DNA of 64,000 bases from Pseudomonas sp. P7548. GTDB taxonomy: Bacteria > Pseudomonadota > Gammaproteobacteria > Pseudomonadales > Pseudomonadaceae. Positions 24,535 to 34,020 of the stretch are shown here, piece by piece; positions within the stretch are counted from its first letter, which is position 1; each line of letters begins with the position of its first letter. The stretch lies in assembly GCF_013386585.1 (NCBI RefSeq), contig NZ_JACARO010000090.1:1-64000 (forward strand). Direction: 5' to 3'. Made by a program: the position numbers and the translations under genes. Below the pieces are notes generated by a model. The model ran no database searches. It saw only the letters and a list, made by a program, of their open reading frames with translations, and had not been told where the DNA came from.

Positions 24535-25854
24535 TCAGTTGCTGCCCCTTTCGTTGGCGAACGCGCTCACAGCCTGCACGGCCTCGCTGGTGCCTTCGCG
24601 GATCTGCAGGATCACCGTGCCGGCGCGGTTGGCCAGTTCCACGCCTTGCGCGGCGCGGTCGCGGGTGCCATCCATGCTGTCGATGGCTTGGCGGGTTTCA
24701 TCCTGGATCATTGCGATCATGCTGGAAATTTCCGCCGTCGACCCGCTGGTGCGTGCCGCCAGTTGCCGGACCTCATCGGCCACCACCGCAAAACCTCGGC
24801 CTTGCTCGCCGGCGCGGGCGGCTTCGATGGCGGCATTGAGGGCCAGCAGGTTGGTCTGGTCGGCGATGCCACGGATGGTATTGACGATGGCGGTGATCTG
24901 CTGCGAACGCTCGCCGAGCTTAGCGATCAGTTGCGAGGAGCCGTCGATGTCAGCGGCAATGTCGCGCATGCCGCTGGCGGTTTGCTGGATCACGTCGGCG
25001 CCTTTTTCAGCGATGTCCCGGGTGTTGAGCGAGATGTGGTAAGCCTGGGCCGCGCTTTGAGCGTCGGCAGCATGTTGTTGCACGCGGGCCGTCACGTCGG
25101 AGGCGAACTTCACCACTTTGCACAGGCGCCCGCTGGCGTCGTACACCGGGTTGTAGTTGGCTTCCAGCCATACGGTCTGGCCGTGTTTATCGACGCGCTC
25201 GAACTGACCGTTGAACAGCTCGCCCTGGTTCAAGCGTTTCCAGAACTCGGTATAGGCCGCGCTGTTGGCCAGCTCCGGCTTGCAGAACAGGCGGTGATGC
25301 TGGCCCTGGATCTGCGCCAGGCTGTAGCCCATGCGCTGCAGGAAATTCGCGTTGGCCGTGAGGATGGTGCCGTCGAGGTTGAACTCGATCACCGCCATGG
25401 CGCGGTCGATGGCACCCAGCTTGGCATTGGCTTCGCTTTCGGCCTGCAGACGCGGGGTGACATCCATGGCGTACTTCACCACTTTGATCACCTGGCCTGT
25501 TTCGTCGCGCACGGGGTTGTAACTGGCTTCCAGCCACACCGAATGACCGTCGCCGGCGACCCGTTCAAAGGTGCCGGACTGGAACTGGCCGTTGCGCAGC
25601 TGCGTCCACAGCTGGTTGTACTCGGCGCTGCGGGCAAAGGCCGGGGTGCAGAACATCCGATGGGGCTGGCCCAGGATCTGCTCGGCGCGGTAGCCCAGGG
25701 TCTTGAGGAAATTGTCGTTGGCCCGCAGCACGGTGCCGTGCAGGTCGAATTCGATCACCGCCATGGAGCGCTCGATGGCCTCCAGCAGGCTGGCTTGTTG
25801 GGCATTGGCTTGTTGCAGGGTGTTGAGGGCTTTCTTGTGGGCGTTGAATAGCAT
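24535..25854 (-). CDS. Soluble methyl-accepting chemotaxis protein with two PAS domains (BdlA-like)
   Basis: 439-residue receptor with no transmembrane helix. Two PAS-PAC units follow one another (about residues 20-135 and 140-260). They are closely similar, each containing the pattern AVIEF(D/N)L(H/D)GT(V/I) and later VWLEA(S/N)YNPV. The signalling domain follows, with the conserved hairpin tip (AARAGEQGRGFAVVADEVR, near 365). The organisation matches BdlA, the P. aeruginosa biofilm-dispersal receptor, and Aer-like redox sensors. A longer reading would use a TTG at 25872; I chose the ATG at 25854. The diguanylate cyclase gene lies next upstream on the same strand. Confidence 0.85.
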   Translation of the reverse strand: MLFNAHKKALNTLQQANAQQASLLEAIERSMAVIEFDLHGTVLRANDNFLKTLGYRAEQILGQPHRMFCTPAFARSAEYNQLWTQLRNGQFQSGTFERVAGDGHSVWLEASYNPVRDETGQVIKVVKYAMDVTPRLQAESEANAKLGAIDRAMAVIEFNLDGTILTANANFLQRMGYSLAQIQGQHHRLFCKPELANSAAYTEFWKRLNQGELFNGQFERVDKHGQTVWLEANYNPVYDASGRLCKVVKFASDVTARVQQHAADAQSAAQAYHISLNTRDIAEKGADVIQQTASGMRDIAADIDGSSQLIAKLGERSQQITAIVNTIRGIADQTNLLALNAAIEAARAGEQGRGFAVVADEVRQLAARTSGSTAEISSMIAMIQDETRQAIDSMDGTRDRAAQGVELANRAGTVILQIREGTSEAVQAVSAFANERGSN

Positions 25855-26116
25855 ATTCGAGGGCTCGGGCAACCACGCGACTTGAGGTATCCATGACGAT
25901 CGCCTGCCCCCGTACGGCCCATGGCCTTACGGTTGACGTGCTCATTGCCAGCTTCCTTGTGCTGACAGAGGGAGTGGAACAACGGGGTGAGAGTCGCGCG
26001 AGCTGTCAGAAGTTCTGCCCCAAGGCGGGGCTTTCAGCAGAAGGCGACCAATGGCGGCATTATGCTATCGCCGTGGGTGCCAGTCGGAAAATTCAGACGA
26101 GGTGTTGTAGGACGAC

Positions 26117-27175
<1,059 letters not shown>

Positions 27176-27365
27176 AGTGTTCCGGGTCAGCTCTTTTTTG
27201 CAGGTACGACAACGTGCGTCAGCGGGTAGAACCGTTGATCGGATAATAGGTGTGAATATTGTCAGTTATTCGCGAGGGAATAATCAGTGTCCTTCCAGGC
27301 CATTTGCGCTGCGCGATGGGCGAATACGCAAAAAACGACCTGGAATGTCGTTCCTGCAACAGGAT

Positions 27366-28001
27366 TTACAGTGGGGAGGGCGTGCGCACTTCGTAGCCGG
27401 CCAGGAACAGGTCGATCGCCGACTCAATCACGCTGGCCTGGCCGGCGGCGTCGAGGGGCGGCTGGCCCAGGGTGATCTGTGGCCAGAACGCGAACGCCTT
27501 GAGCAGGCTTTGAATCTGGTGGGCGGCGAAGGCCGGGTCGGTGCAGGTAAGGCGACCATCTTCCTGCGCAGCCCGCACCCATTGGGTAAAGCCTTCCTCG
27601 CGCTTGCTCAGGCGGGTGACCATGTCTTGCGCACGTTCGGGTGAATGGATGGTGGCGGCAATCGCGACCCGGGCCAGGTCGAGGAAGTTGGCGTCCGCCA
27701 TCATCTGCATCTTCGCTTGCAGCAAACCGCGCAATTGGTCGCGCAGGGAGCGGTCGCTGGTATAGCTGACGTCCAGCTGGGCGACGCTGCTGGCCCAGAG
27801 CTGGTGGAGGATTTCGGCGAACAGCTCTTCCTTGCTGGGGAAGTGGTTGTAGACCGTGCGCTTGGAAACGCCGGCCGTTGCGGCGATCTTGTCCATGCTG
27901 GTGACCTCGAACCCGTTCGCCCGAAACTCGGCGATGGCAGCGGCCACGATGGCTTCGCGTTTGCGGTCGGTGAGGCGTTGGGGGGCAGTCATGGATAACA
28001 T
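27366..28001 (-). CDS. TetR-family transcriptional repressor
   Basis: About 211 residues. The N-terminal helix-turn-helix is typical (REAIVAAAIAEFRANGFEVT, then MDKIAATAGVSKRTVYNHFPSKEELF, about residues 14-60), and the C-terminal ligand domain is variable. Start may be ATG 28001 or ATG 27992; the former has a better-spaced purine stretch. It is divergent from the metallo-beta-lactamase-fold gene at 28133. Two similar palindromes between the two genes are the likely operators, so it probably represses both itself and that gene. Confidence 0.85.
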   Translation of the reverse strand: MLSMTAPQRLTDRKREAIVAAAIAEFRANGFEVTSMDKIAATAGVSKRTVYNHFPSKEELFAEILHQLWASSVAQLDVSYTSDRSLRDQLRGLLQAKMQMMADANFLDLARVAIAATIHSPERAQDMVTRLSKREEGFTQWVRAAQEDGRLTCTDPAFAAHQIQSLLKAFAFWPQITLGQPPLDAAGQASVIESAIDLFLAGYEVRTPSPL

Positions 28002-28019
28002 TCGGCTCTGAGAGGAAAT

Positions 28020-28035
28020 TACACTCGGTAGTTTA
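28020..28035. promoter_or_regulatory. Candidate TetR operator 1
   Basis: TACACTCGGTAGTTTA, an inverted repeat with arms TACACT and AGTTTA (5 of 6 bases match) around 4 bases, 19 bases before the TetR start codon. It shares its half-site with operator 2. Confidence 0.5.
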
Positions 28036-28066
28036 CTTGCTCCGGCTTTTGTTGCAATCTAGAAAC

Positions 28067-28082
28067 TACACTGTGCAGTGTA
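28067..28082. promoter_or_regulatory. Candidate TetR operator 2
   Basis: TACACTG-TG-CAGTGTA, a palindrome with 7-base perfect arms, 51 bases before the hydrolase start. The same TACACT half-site recurs in operator 1, 47 bases away. TetR proteins bind palindromes of this length between divergent genes. Confidence 0.6.
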
Positions 28083-28132
28083 ACTCATGCGCACAGCGTA
28101 ATTTGTGAGCGGACCCCAGGAGTCACTCTGCA

Positions 28133-29191
28133 ATGGCCACGATTTCAACCCGTCTCGACCCTTCGCCCGTCGCGCTCAAACCCGCCGAGCAGGACCAAGG
28201 GCATTTCACCAACAATGCCCCCGTGCAGCATGGCGGCTTTGGCAAGACGTTGCGCATTTTCTGGAACATGTTGTTCAACAAGCCGCGCACCACCCGGCCT
28301 GTGGGCAATATTCCGGTCCAACCCCTGACGCGCGAGCAACTGCTGGCGGCCCCGGACCACAGTGTGTTTCGCCTTGGGCATTCCACGGTGCTACTGAAAA
28401 TGCGCGGTAAGTTCTGGGTGACCGACCCGGTGTTTGCCGAACGTGCCTCGCCCTTCAGTTGGGCCGGCCCCAAGCGTTTCCACCAGCCGCCCATCAGCCT
28501 CGAAGAGTTGCCAGCCCTGGAAGCGGTGATCCTTTCCCACAACCACTACGACCATCTTGACCGTAACGCCGTGATTCAACTGGCCGACAAGACCCGTTAC
28601 TTCCTGGCGCCCCTGGGCGTGGGCGACACCCTCGTCAAATGGGGCGTCGACGCCAGCAAGGTCCGCCAGCTGGATTGGTGGCAGGGCACCGAGGTCGACG
28701 GTATTCGTTTCATTGCCACACCGGCCCAGCATTTTTCCGGGCGTGGCCTGTTCGACGGCAACCAGACCCTGTGGTGCTCCTGGGTGATGATCGACGCTGC
28801 GCGGCGCATCTTCTTCAGTGGCGATACCGGTTATTTCGACGGTTTCAAACGTATCGGCGAGCAGTACGGGCCGTTTGATCTGACGCTGATGGAAACAGGT
28901 GCTTACAACGTCGACTGGCCCCATGTGCACATGCAGCCGGAGCAGACCCTGCAAGCGCACATCGACCTCAAGGGCCGTTGGCTGCTGCCGATTCACAACG
29001 GCACGTTCGACCTGGCGTTTCATGCCTGGCATGAACCCTTCGACCGCATCATGGCGCTGGCGTGGGAGCGCAACGTGTCGATCACTACACCGGCAATGGG
29101 TCAGGCGTTCAGCTTGAATCAACCTGAGCGCGGGCGGGCGTGGTGGCTGGAAGTGGACGCGCAAGGGGCTGAGGCACCTCTGGCAGGCTAA
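28133..29191 (+). CDS. Metallo-beta-lactamase-fold hydrolase (UlaG/NAPE-PLD-like)
   Basis: 352 residues. The metal-binding motif HxHxDH appears as SHNHYDHLDRNAV (about residues 138-150), with further ligands in ATPAQHFSGRG, FFSGDTGYFDGF and the final HNGTFDLAFH. The pattern is that of the family including N-acylphosphatidylethanolamine phospholipase D and many outer-membrane lipoprotein RomA-like proteins. A phosphodiester or lactone is a plausible substrate, but none can be named. Divergent from the TetR gene, whose candidate operators overlap its promoter region. Confidence 0.82.
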   Translation: MATISTRLDPSPVALKPAEQDQGHFTNNAPVQHGGFGKTLRIFWNMLFNKPRTTRPVGNIPVQPLTREQLLAAPDHSVFRLGHSTVLLKMRGKFWVTDPVFAERASPFSWAGPKRFHQPPISLEELPALEAVILSHNHYDHLDRNAVIQLADKTRYFLAPLGVGDTLVKWGVDASKVRQLDWWQGTEVDGIRFIATPAQHFSGRGLFDGNQTLWCSWVMIDAARRIFFSGDTGYFDGFKRIGEQYGPFDLTLMETGAYNVDWPHVHMQPEQTLQAHIDLKGRWLLPIHNGTFDLAFHAWHEPFDRIMALAWERNVSITTPAMGQAFSLNQPERGRAWWLEVDAQGAEAPLAG

Positions 29192-29267
29192 GCGCGTTTA
29201 CGCAGGAAAAAAGGAGTTTTCAAGGTGTTGCAGACCTGCGACAGGTGCCGGAAGACGGTGCGATGAT

Positions 29268-29290
29268 CCCCGGACGTTCAATGTCCGGGG
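29268..29290. terminator. GC-rich hairpin after the hydrolase gene
   Basis: CCCCGGAC-N7-GTCCGGGG, an 8-base perfect stem 77 bases after the hydrolase stop. No T-tract follows, so it is at best a weak terminator. Confidence 0.4.
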
Positions 29291-29300
29291 GCTGGTTCTG

Positions 29301-30035
29301 ATGAATGAAGAATGTAAGAAATATTGGCGAGTGGGTATGGCTTGTCCGCCGGGGCTACCCCTGTCATCGCCAGTGGAATCCTCGTTAACGACTCCAGAGG
29401 CGCTCGGCGCTTCAGGTGAAAGTGCCTGCCCACCCCGCATCGCATTTGGTACGCAGCCCAAGGGCGGCGTGCTCATTCCCGGATATGACGCGCCCGCGCT
29501 TCCCCTCAAGCCTCCCCGTGACCCATCGTTATCACTGATCGCCCTGAGTGGCGTTGACCCATCCGGGCCGGTGATGGTGGAAGTGCCTCTAGTGCAGAAC
29601 AACACGACCTTTACGGCCTCACAGGCCCTGGCAGGCAGGCGCTTGGGATTCGCCGACCGGTGGGTACGTGGTCATGAATATGAGCAGATCCAACACACTG
29701 CCGCCTTCCTGAAAGCGCTGGGCGTTTTGCGTCGCGCTGGGGCGCAACTGGTGGCCGTGCCTGCTCAGCGGCCCGACGAAACCTTGCGCGTTAACCAGCA
29801 GACTTACAACGAAATCGATGCCCATGTGAGCGAATATCGCTTGGACGCACTTGTGTCCGATAGCCATAACGCGGCGTTTCATACGGCCTGTTGGAACGGC
29901 TATCCGCGTGTTGGCGAACCCTTGGGTGAGGGGGAGATGTTGTGGTTCTACGGTACGCGCTGGTCCGCGGATGCGTTGATGGCGGTGATGCAGGCTTATC
30001 GCAGGGCTTGTTGTCTGTCAGAAGGTCGGGGATAG
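29301..30035 (+). CDS. Amidase-like protein lacking the catalytic core
   Basis: 244 residues. The C-terminal two thirds (from RRLGFADRWVRGHEYEQ) align by eye with the C-terminal half of the neighbouring amidase. Compare ALGVLRRAGAQLVAVPAQ with VLKDAGAILIPVNVR, and WFYGTRWSADALMAVMQAY with FFGTRWSEPALLAVAHGY. The N-terminal part has no amidase signature: the lysine and the serine-rich GGSSSGS active-site loop are missing. It is either a decayed duplicate or a non-catalytic partner. It begins 110 bases after the hydrolase and ends 135 bases before the intact amidase. Start codon is tentative. Confidence 0.6.
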   Translation: MNEECKKYWRVGMACPPGLPLSSPVESSLTTPEALGASGESACPPRIAFGTQPKGGVLIPGYDAPALPLKPPRDPSLSLIALSGVDPSGPVMVEVPLVQNNTTFTASQALAGRRLGFADRWVRGHEYEQIQHTAAFLKALGVLRRAGAQLVAVPAQRPDETLRVNQQTYNEIDAHVSEYRLDALVSDSHNAAFHTACWNGYPRVGEPLGEGEMLWFYGTRWSADALMAVMQAYRRACCLSEGRG

Positions 30036-30170
30036 CGCACACACTGCAGTGAACAATCCCACTCAGTGGACTATTCGCGTCTTGCAGCCGGAAAGGAGAA
30101 GGCTTTTTAGACTGGCACCCGGACCCACAGGGGCCCTTCGTTGTTTCTTACCCTTCCCAAAAGGTGCTTC

Positions 30171-31679
30171 ATGTTTGGAATTAGTCCTGTCGTTGTCGGT
30201 GCATTTGTTCACGTCGCTGCTCGTTCAAAAAGCCCCCTTACTTTTCCGGCGCCTCCCAAACCCGTGCCACCTGGAACCGAGTACGCCAGCGTAAGTGAGT
30301 TACGCGAGCAAATGAGCAAGCCAGGCGCAATGACTTCGGTTGATCTGGTCTACCACCTGCAGGAACGCATTCGTCAGCAAAACCCTGAGTTGAATGCCGT
30401 CATTGAGCTCAACCCCCATGCGCTGGAAGATGCGCGCAAGTTGGACCGTGAGCGTGCTGAGGGCAAGGTTCGCGGGCCTTTGCACGGCATCCCCGTCTTG
30501 ATCAAGGACAACGTCGAGACAGAAAACATGCAAACCAGCGCGGGGGCTTTTGGCCTGGTAGGTGAAGCAGCCGGAAAGAATGCACCGCTCGTCCAGTACC
30601 TGCTTGACCAGGGCGCGGTGATCATCGGTAAAACCAACCTGACTGAGCTGGCCGGGTTTCGCGGTGGTGCCGATGGCTGGAGCAGTCGTGGGGGGCAAAC
30701 CCTTAACCCGCACCACCGGGATGCCGATGTTGGCGGGTCCAGTTCCGGATCGGCCGCGGCCGTTGCCGCCGGCCTGGCGCCCATTGCGCTAGGGACCGAG
30801 ACCAACGGCTCGATCATCGTGCCAGCGGCGCTCAATGGCGTGGTGGGGCTCAAGCCCAGCGTCGGCTTGCTGGACCGCAACGGCATTATCCCCGCCAGCC
30901 ATCATCAGGACGTACCGGGCCCCATGGCGCGTTCGGTGTTCGATGTCGCGTTGATGCTCAACGCAATGTCAGGTCGTGACCCCAAGGATCCTGCCAGCGT
31001 TGGCGCCCCCGAAGGCATCGACTACACAAAAGCGCTCGTCCCGGGGGCCTTGATCGGCAAACGCATTGGTTATCCCGCCAACTTTATTGTGGAGGGTAAA
31101 CGGGTACCGGTGGCTAACAGTGCACAGTTCACCCAGACCCTCAAGGTCCTAAAGGACGCAGGTGCAATCCTTATACCTGTGAATGTGCGAATAGCCGACG
31201 CCTCCGGGTACGAGGATTTGCTGCTCTCGGATGTGAAAGAAGAGATGAATACGTATTTGAGGCAGCGCTCCGGTTTACCCGTCAAGTCGCTGACTGAACT
31301 GATCAAGTTCAACGACGAACGCGACGGGACAGAAAACGATCACCAGCCGACGCTGCGGCAGATTGATGGCTCGACCCTTACGCCTGAAGAGCGTGCTGAG
31401 AAATGGAGCGTATTGATCAAGGATTTTCGCGATACGGTGGATCAGCCGATCGAACAGGAAAAACTGGATGCCATGGTGGCCGATTTCGAAACCGGCACTT
31501 ACTTTGGCGTAGCCGCAGCAGGGTACCCGGGCATTACAGTGCCTTCCGGCACCGATGAGGACGGACTGCCGACCAGCGCGTACTTCTTCGGTACCCGCTG
31601 GTCTGAGCCTGCATTGCTGGCCGTGGCCCATGGCTATGAGCAGGCTGCCAAGACTGCCTCCAAGCCAGGGCTCATATAG
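30171..31679 (+). CDS. Amidase (amidase signature family)
   Basis: 502 residues with the full amidase signature. The catalytic Ser-cisSer-Lys triad is seen as the lysine in VLIKDNVET, and the two serines in GGSSSGSAAAV and ALGTETNGSIIVPAA. C-terminal GYPGITVPSGTDEDGLPTSA and FFGTRWSEPALLAV complete the fold. It hydrolyses carbon-nitrogen amide bonds and is closest in form to peptide and fatty-acid amidases of the GatA superfamily. A hydrophobic N-terminus (MFGISPVVVGAFVHVAA) may be a weak signal or membrane anchor. I chose the ATG at 30171, which has AAGGTG upstream, over one at 30141. Confidence 0.85.
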   Translation: MFGISPVVVGAFVHVAARSKSPLTFPAPPKPVPPGTEYASVSELREQMSKPGAMTSVDLVYHLQERIRQQNPELNAVIELNPHALEDARKLDRERAEGKVRGPLHGIPVLIKDNVETENMQTSAGAFGLVGEAAGKNAPLVQYLLDQGAVIIGKTNLTELAGFRGGADGWSSRGGQTLNPHHRDADVGGSSSGSAAAVAAGLAPIALGTETNGSIIVPAALNGVVGLKPSVGLLDRNGIIPASHHQDVPGPMARSVFDVALMLNAMSGRDPKDPASVGAPEGIDYTKALVPGALIGKRIGYPANFIVEGKRVPVANSAQFTQTLKVLKDAGAILIPVNVRIADASGYEDLLLSDVKEEMNTYLRQRSGLPVKSLTELIKFNDERDGTENDHQPTLRQIDGSTLTPEERAEKWSVLIKDFRDTVDQPIEQEKLDAMVADFETGTYFGVAAAGYPGITVPSGTDEDGLPTSAYFFGTRWSEPALLAVAHGYEQAAKTASKPGLI

Positions 31680-31680
31680 G

Positions 31681-32481
31681 TCAGATGTTTTCGAGCCCAT
31701 AGCGTAGGGCCGGCCTTTGATGGGAAAGGTTCGGTCCCAGGGCCAGACGTGTGGATTCATAGGCGTCCCAGTCCTGGGTGTTTGGCAGCGAAGGAATGGT
31801 GACTTTCTCGCCCAGGGCCAGGCCGGCAAGAGCAGCGTCTACCAGGTTCTCGGCGGTCATGATCATGGCTTCGGGCAGGTTGCTGATCGGTAACCCGGCA
31901 ACGTCCCAGAACTCGGTCGCCGTTGCGCCCGGCAGTACCACCTGAACGGTCACGCCCTTGTCACTCAGTTCATGGTCCAGGGATTCGCTGAATGCTTGCA
32001 CGAACGCCTTGGAGCCGCTGTATACGCCATTGAGCAGCTTTGGCGCGACCGCAACAATGGAGCCGATGTTGATCAGGGTGCCGCGCCCCTGAGCCACGAA
32101 GTTGGCGGCGGCAGCCTTGGCCAAGCGTGTCAGAGCCAGGACGTTAAGCAGGATCATGGCGTCCATTTTGTCGGCATCCGACGCCAGCAGTGGAGCGGTA
32201 GCGCCGACCCCGGCATTGTTCACCAGCAGGCTGATGCGGCTGTCGTCCTGCAGGATCTGTTCGATCCGGGCGAGGTCGGCAGGCAGGTTCAGGTCGGCTG
32301 CGACTACCTGTATTTCTCGTTGGGTCTGCGCCGCCAAACGTTGCGCGAGCTGTTCCAGCCGCTGCCTGTTGCGCGCCACCAGAATAAGGTCGTAACCCTG
32401 ACGGGCCAGACGGTCGGCATAGATAGCACCAATGCCGGATGAAGCGCCGGTGATCAGCGCAAAACCTTTGGATTGACTCAT
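31681..32481 (-). CDS. SDR-family oxidoreductase
   Basis: 266 residues: TGASSGIGAIYADRLA (nucleotide-binding loop), NNAGVG near residue 93, the serine in NIGSIVA and YSGSKAFVQA carrying YxxxK. The group is the one often called 3-oxoacyl reductase-like or SDR of the DltE type. The ATG at 32481 is chosen because similarity starts there; the frame extends to 32586. It is convergent with the amidase (1 base between stops) and divergent from the GlxA-like regulator, its likely controller. Confidence 0.85.
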   Translation of the reverse strand: MSQSKGFALITGASSGIGAIYADRLARQGYDLILVARNRQRLEQLAQRLAAQTQREIQVVAADLNLPADLARIEQILQDDSRISLLVNNAGVGATAPLLASDADKMDAMILLNVLALTRLAKAAAANFVAQGRGTLINIGSIVAVAPKLLNGVYSGSKAFVQAFSESLDHELSDKGVTVQVVLPGATATEFWDVAGLPISNLPEAMIMTAENLVDAALAGLALGEKVTIPSLPNTQDWDAYESTRLALGPNLSHQRPALRYGLENI

Positions 32482-32597
32482 TGCAGTTGCTCCAGGATGA
32501 CCGAGGAAGGAATTGGTCTTGTCTGGCTCAAGATTATGGGTGTAATGTTGTGGCCGCAATGTCGTATATCCCTCCTTTAAAGACATGGGGTTTGGCC

Positions 32598-33536
32598 ATG
32601 GTGTCCGTCGGTATTCTGTTGTTTCCCGGGTTCCAGATGCTCAGCTTGAGCACCAGCACCGTGTTTGAATTTGCCAACCTGGAACTGGAGCGCCCGTTCT
32701 ATCGCGTGGACCTGGTGTCGGAGTTCGGTGGGCCGGTCAAGAGCTCCATGGGCTTTGCCATTGACACCGTGCCCTTTGGGCAGCACCGCTATGACACGCT
32801 GTTGGTGGTGGGGGATAACGAAGTGCTGCAAGCGTCTGCAGGCATGCTCACCTACCTGCAGCACGCCATGCTGACCTCACGTCGCGTGACATCGGCCTGC
32901 ACCGGCTCTTTCCACCTGGCGGCGGCCGGTTTGCTGGACGGGCGCAAGGCAACCACCCACTGGTACCACGCTCGCGCATTTCGCCAGGCGTATCCCAATG
33001 TGAAGCTGGAAGAAGACCGGATCTTCACCGTCGACGGCCCGCTCTGGACCTCCGCTGGCTTGACCGCCTGCCTCGACCTTGCACTGGCCCTGGTCGAACA
33101 TGATTTGGGTGTTGAAGTGGCGCGTGCGGTGGCCCGCAAACTGGTGATTTACCATCGCCGTGCGGGTGGCCAGTCGCAGTTCTCGGCGTTGCTGGAGATC
33201 GACCCAAAGTCCGACCGCGTGCAAAGCGCCCTGGTTTACGCACGGCAACACCTGCAGGAGGACTTGTCGGTCGACCGCCTGGCCGAAGTCGCCCATTTGA
33301 GCCCACGTCAGTTCAGCCGCCTGTTTCACGCCGAAACCGGCCAGACCCCGGCCAAGGCAATCGAACGCCTGCGGATTGAAGCGGCGCGCCTGATGCTCGA
33401 ATCCGGTGACCATCCCATCGACATCATCGCCCGTGACACCGGCTTCGGTGACCCGGAGCGCATGCGCCGTGCCTTCCTGCGTGCCTTCGGCCAACCGCCG
33501 CAGATGATGCGCCGGGCGTTGCAACTGCAGGCCTGA
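32598..33536 (+). CDS. GlxA-like AraC-family regulator with DJ-1/PfpI domain
   Basis: About 312 residues. The N-terminal DJ-1/PfpI-like domain (about 1-165, SVGILLFPGFQMLSLST and the elbow SACTGSFHLAAAGLL with its cysteine retained) is followed by an AraC DNA-binding domain (about 210-310, RLAEVAHLSPRQFSRLFHAETG and IDIIARDTGFGDPERMRRAFLR). GlxA-type regulators often control uptake or breakdown of amines. The start is chosen at ATG 32598, where the family begins; 32559 is possible. Divergent from the SDR gene. Confidence 0.82.
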   Translation: MVSVGILLFPGFQMLSLSTSTVFEFANLELERPFYRVDLVSEFGGPVKSSMGFAIDTVPFGQHRYDTLLVVGDNEVLQASAGMLTYLQHAMLTSRRVTSACTGSFHLAAAGLLDGRKATTHWYHARAFRQAYPNVKLEEDRIFTVDGPLWTSAGLTACLDLALALVEHDLGVEVARAVARKLVIYHRRAGGQSQFSALLEIDPKSDRVQSALVYARQHLQEDLSVDRLAEVAHLSPRQFSRLFHAETGQTPAKAIERLRIEAARLMLESGDHPIDIIARDTGFGDPERMRRAFLRAFGQPPQMMRRALQLQA

Positions 33537-33549
33537 GAATGAAGCCCGG

Positions 33550-33927
33550 TTACGCGCCATTCGGTTGAGGGTTCTGGGGATCAAAAGCGGCTGTTGAGCC
33601 CATCAGTCGCGAAATGATGCCTTGGGCGGCAGGCTCGGTTGGCGCGCTGTCGAACTGGCGTGCACTCATTCCCCACCCCGGCGCAAACCCAGGAAAGAAC
33701 ACCAACCCTTCAGCCTCCAGGCGAAACGCCATGGCCAGGCGGGTGTCATCGTCCACATCACCCTGGCCTTCGAACTGTTGAACGGCACTCACCGGCACGT
33801 CGGCCTGGCGGGCCAGGTCTTCACGGCTCCAACCCAGCATCGCGCGGGCCTGCACACTGTGCTTGGCGGTGAATTGGTGCAGGACAATCTGTTGTTCTAC
33901 GAAAGAGCTCATTGCCAGAGAGGACAT
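33550..33927 (-). CDS. Small helix-turn-helix protein
   Basis: 125 residues. Residues about 25-75 look like a Cro/XRE-type helix-turn-helix (ARAMLGWSREDLARQADVPV, then SAVQQFEGQGDVDDDTRLAM). The remaining C-terminal half is low in features and ends in a proline-rich tail. A good ribosome-binding site (CAGGAG) precedes the ATG at 33927. The next upstream gene on the same strand is the zinc-finger protein at 34021-34965; the two may form an accessory pair. No target is known. Confidence 0.6.
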   Translation of the reverse strand: MSSLAMSSFVEQQIVLHQFTAKHSVQARAMLGWSREDLARQADVPVSAVQQFEGQGDVDDDTRLAMAFRLEAEGLVFFPGFAPGWGMSARQFDSAPTEPAAQGIISRLMGSTAAFDPQNPQPNGA

Positions 33928-34020
33928 GGGGATTCTCCAGGAGTGGACGGGGAGGACAGACTATACTGTGTTTTTGTACAGTTGTTTTGACCGCTCATCA
34001 ACTGGATTCTTAAAACCCCA

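Noticed and set aside
24523..25851. 442-codon plus-strand frame over the chemoreceptor
   Set aside because: Antisense to a gene with clear PAS and signalling domains; no protein-family signal.
29301..31679. One amidase gene split by a frameshift
   Set aside because: The upstream piece resembles the C-terminal half and the downstream gene is complete, so joining them would not give a normal amidase.
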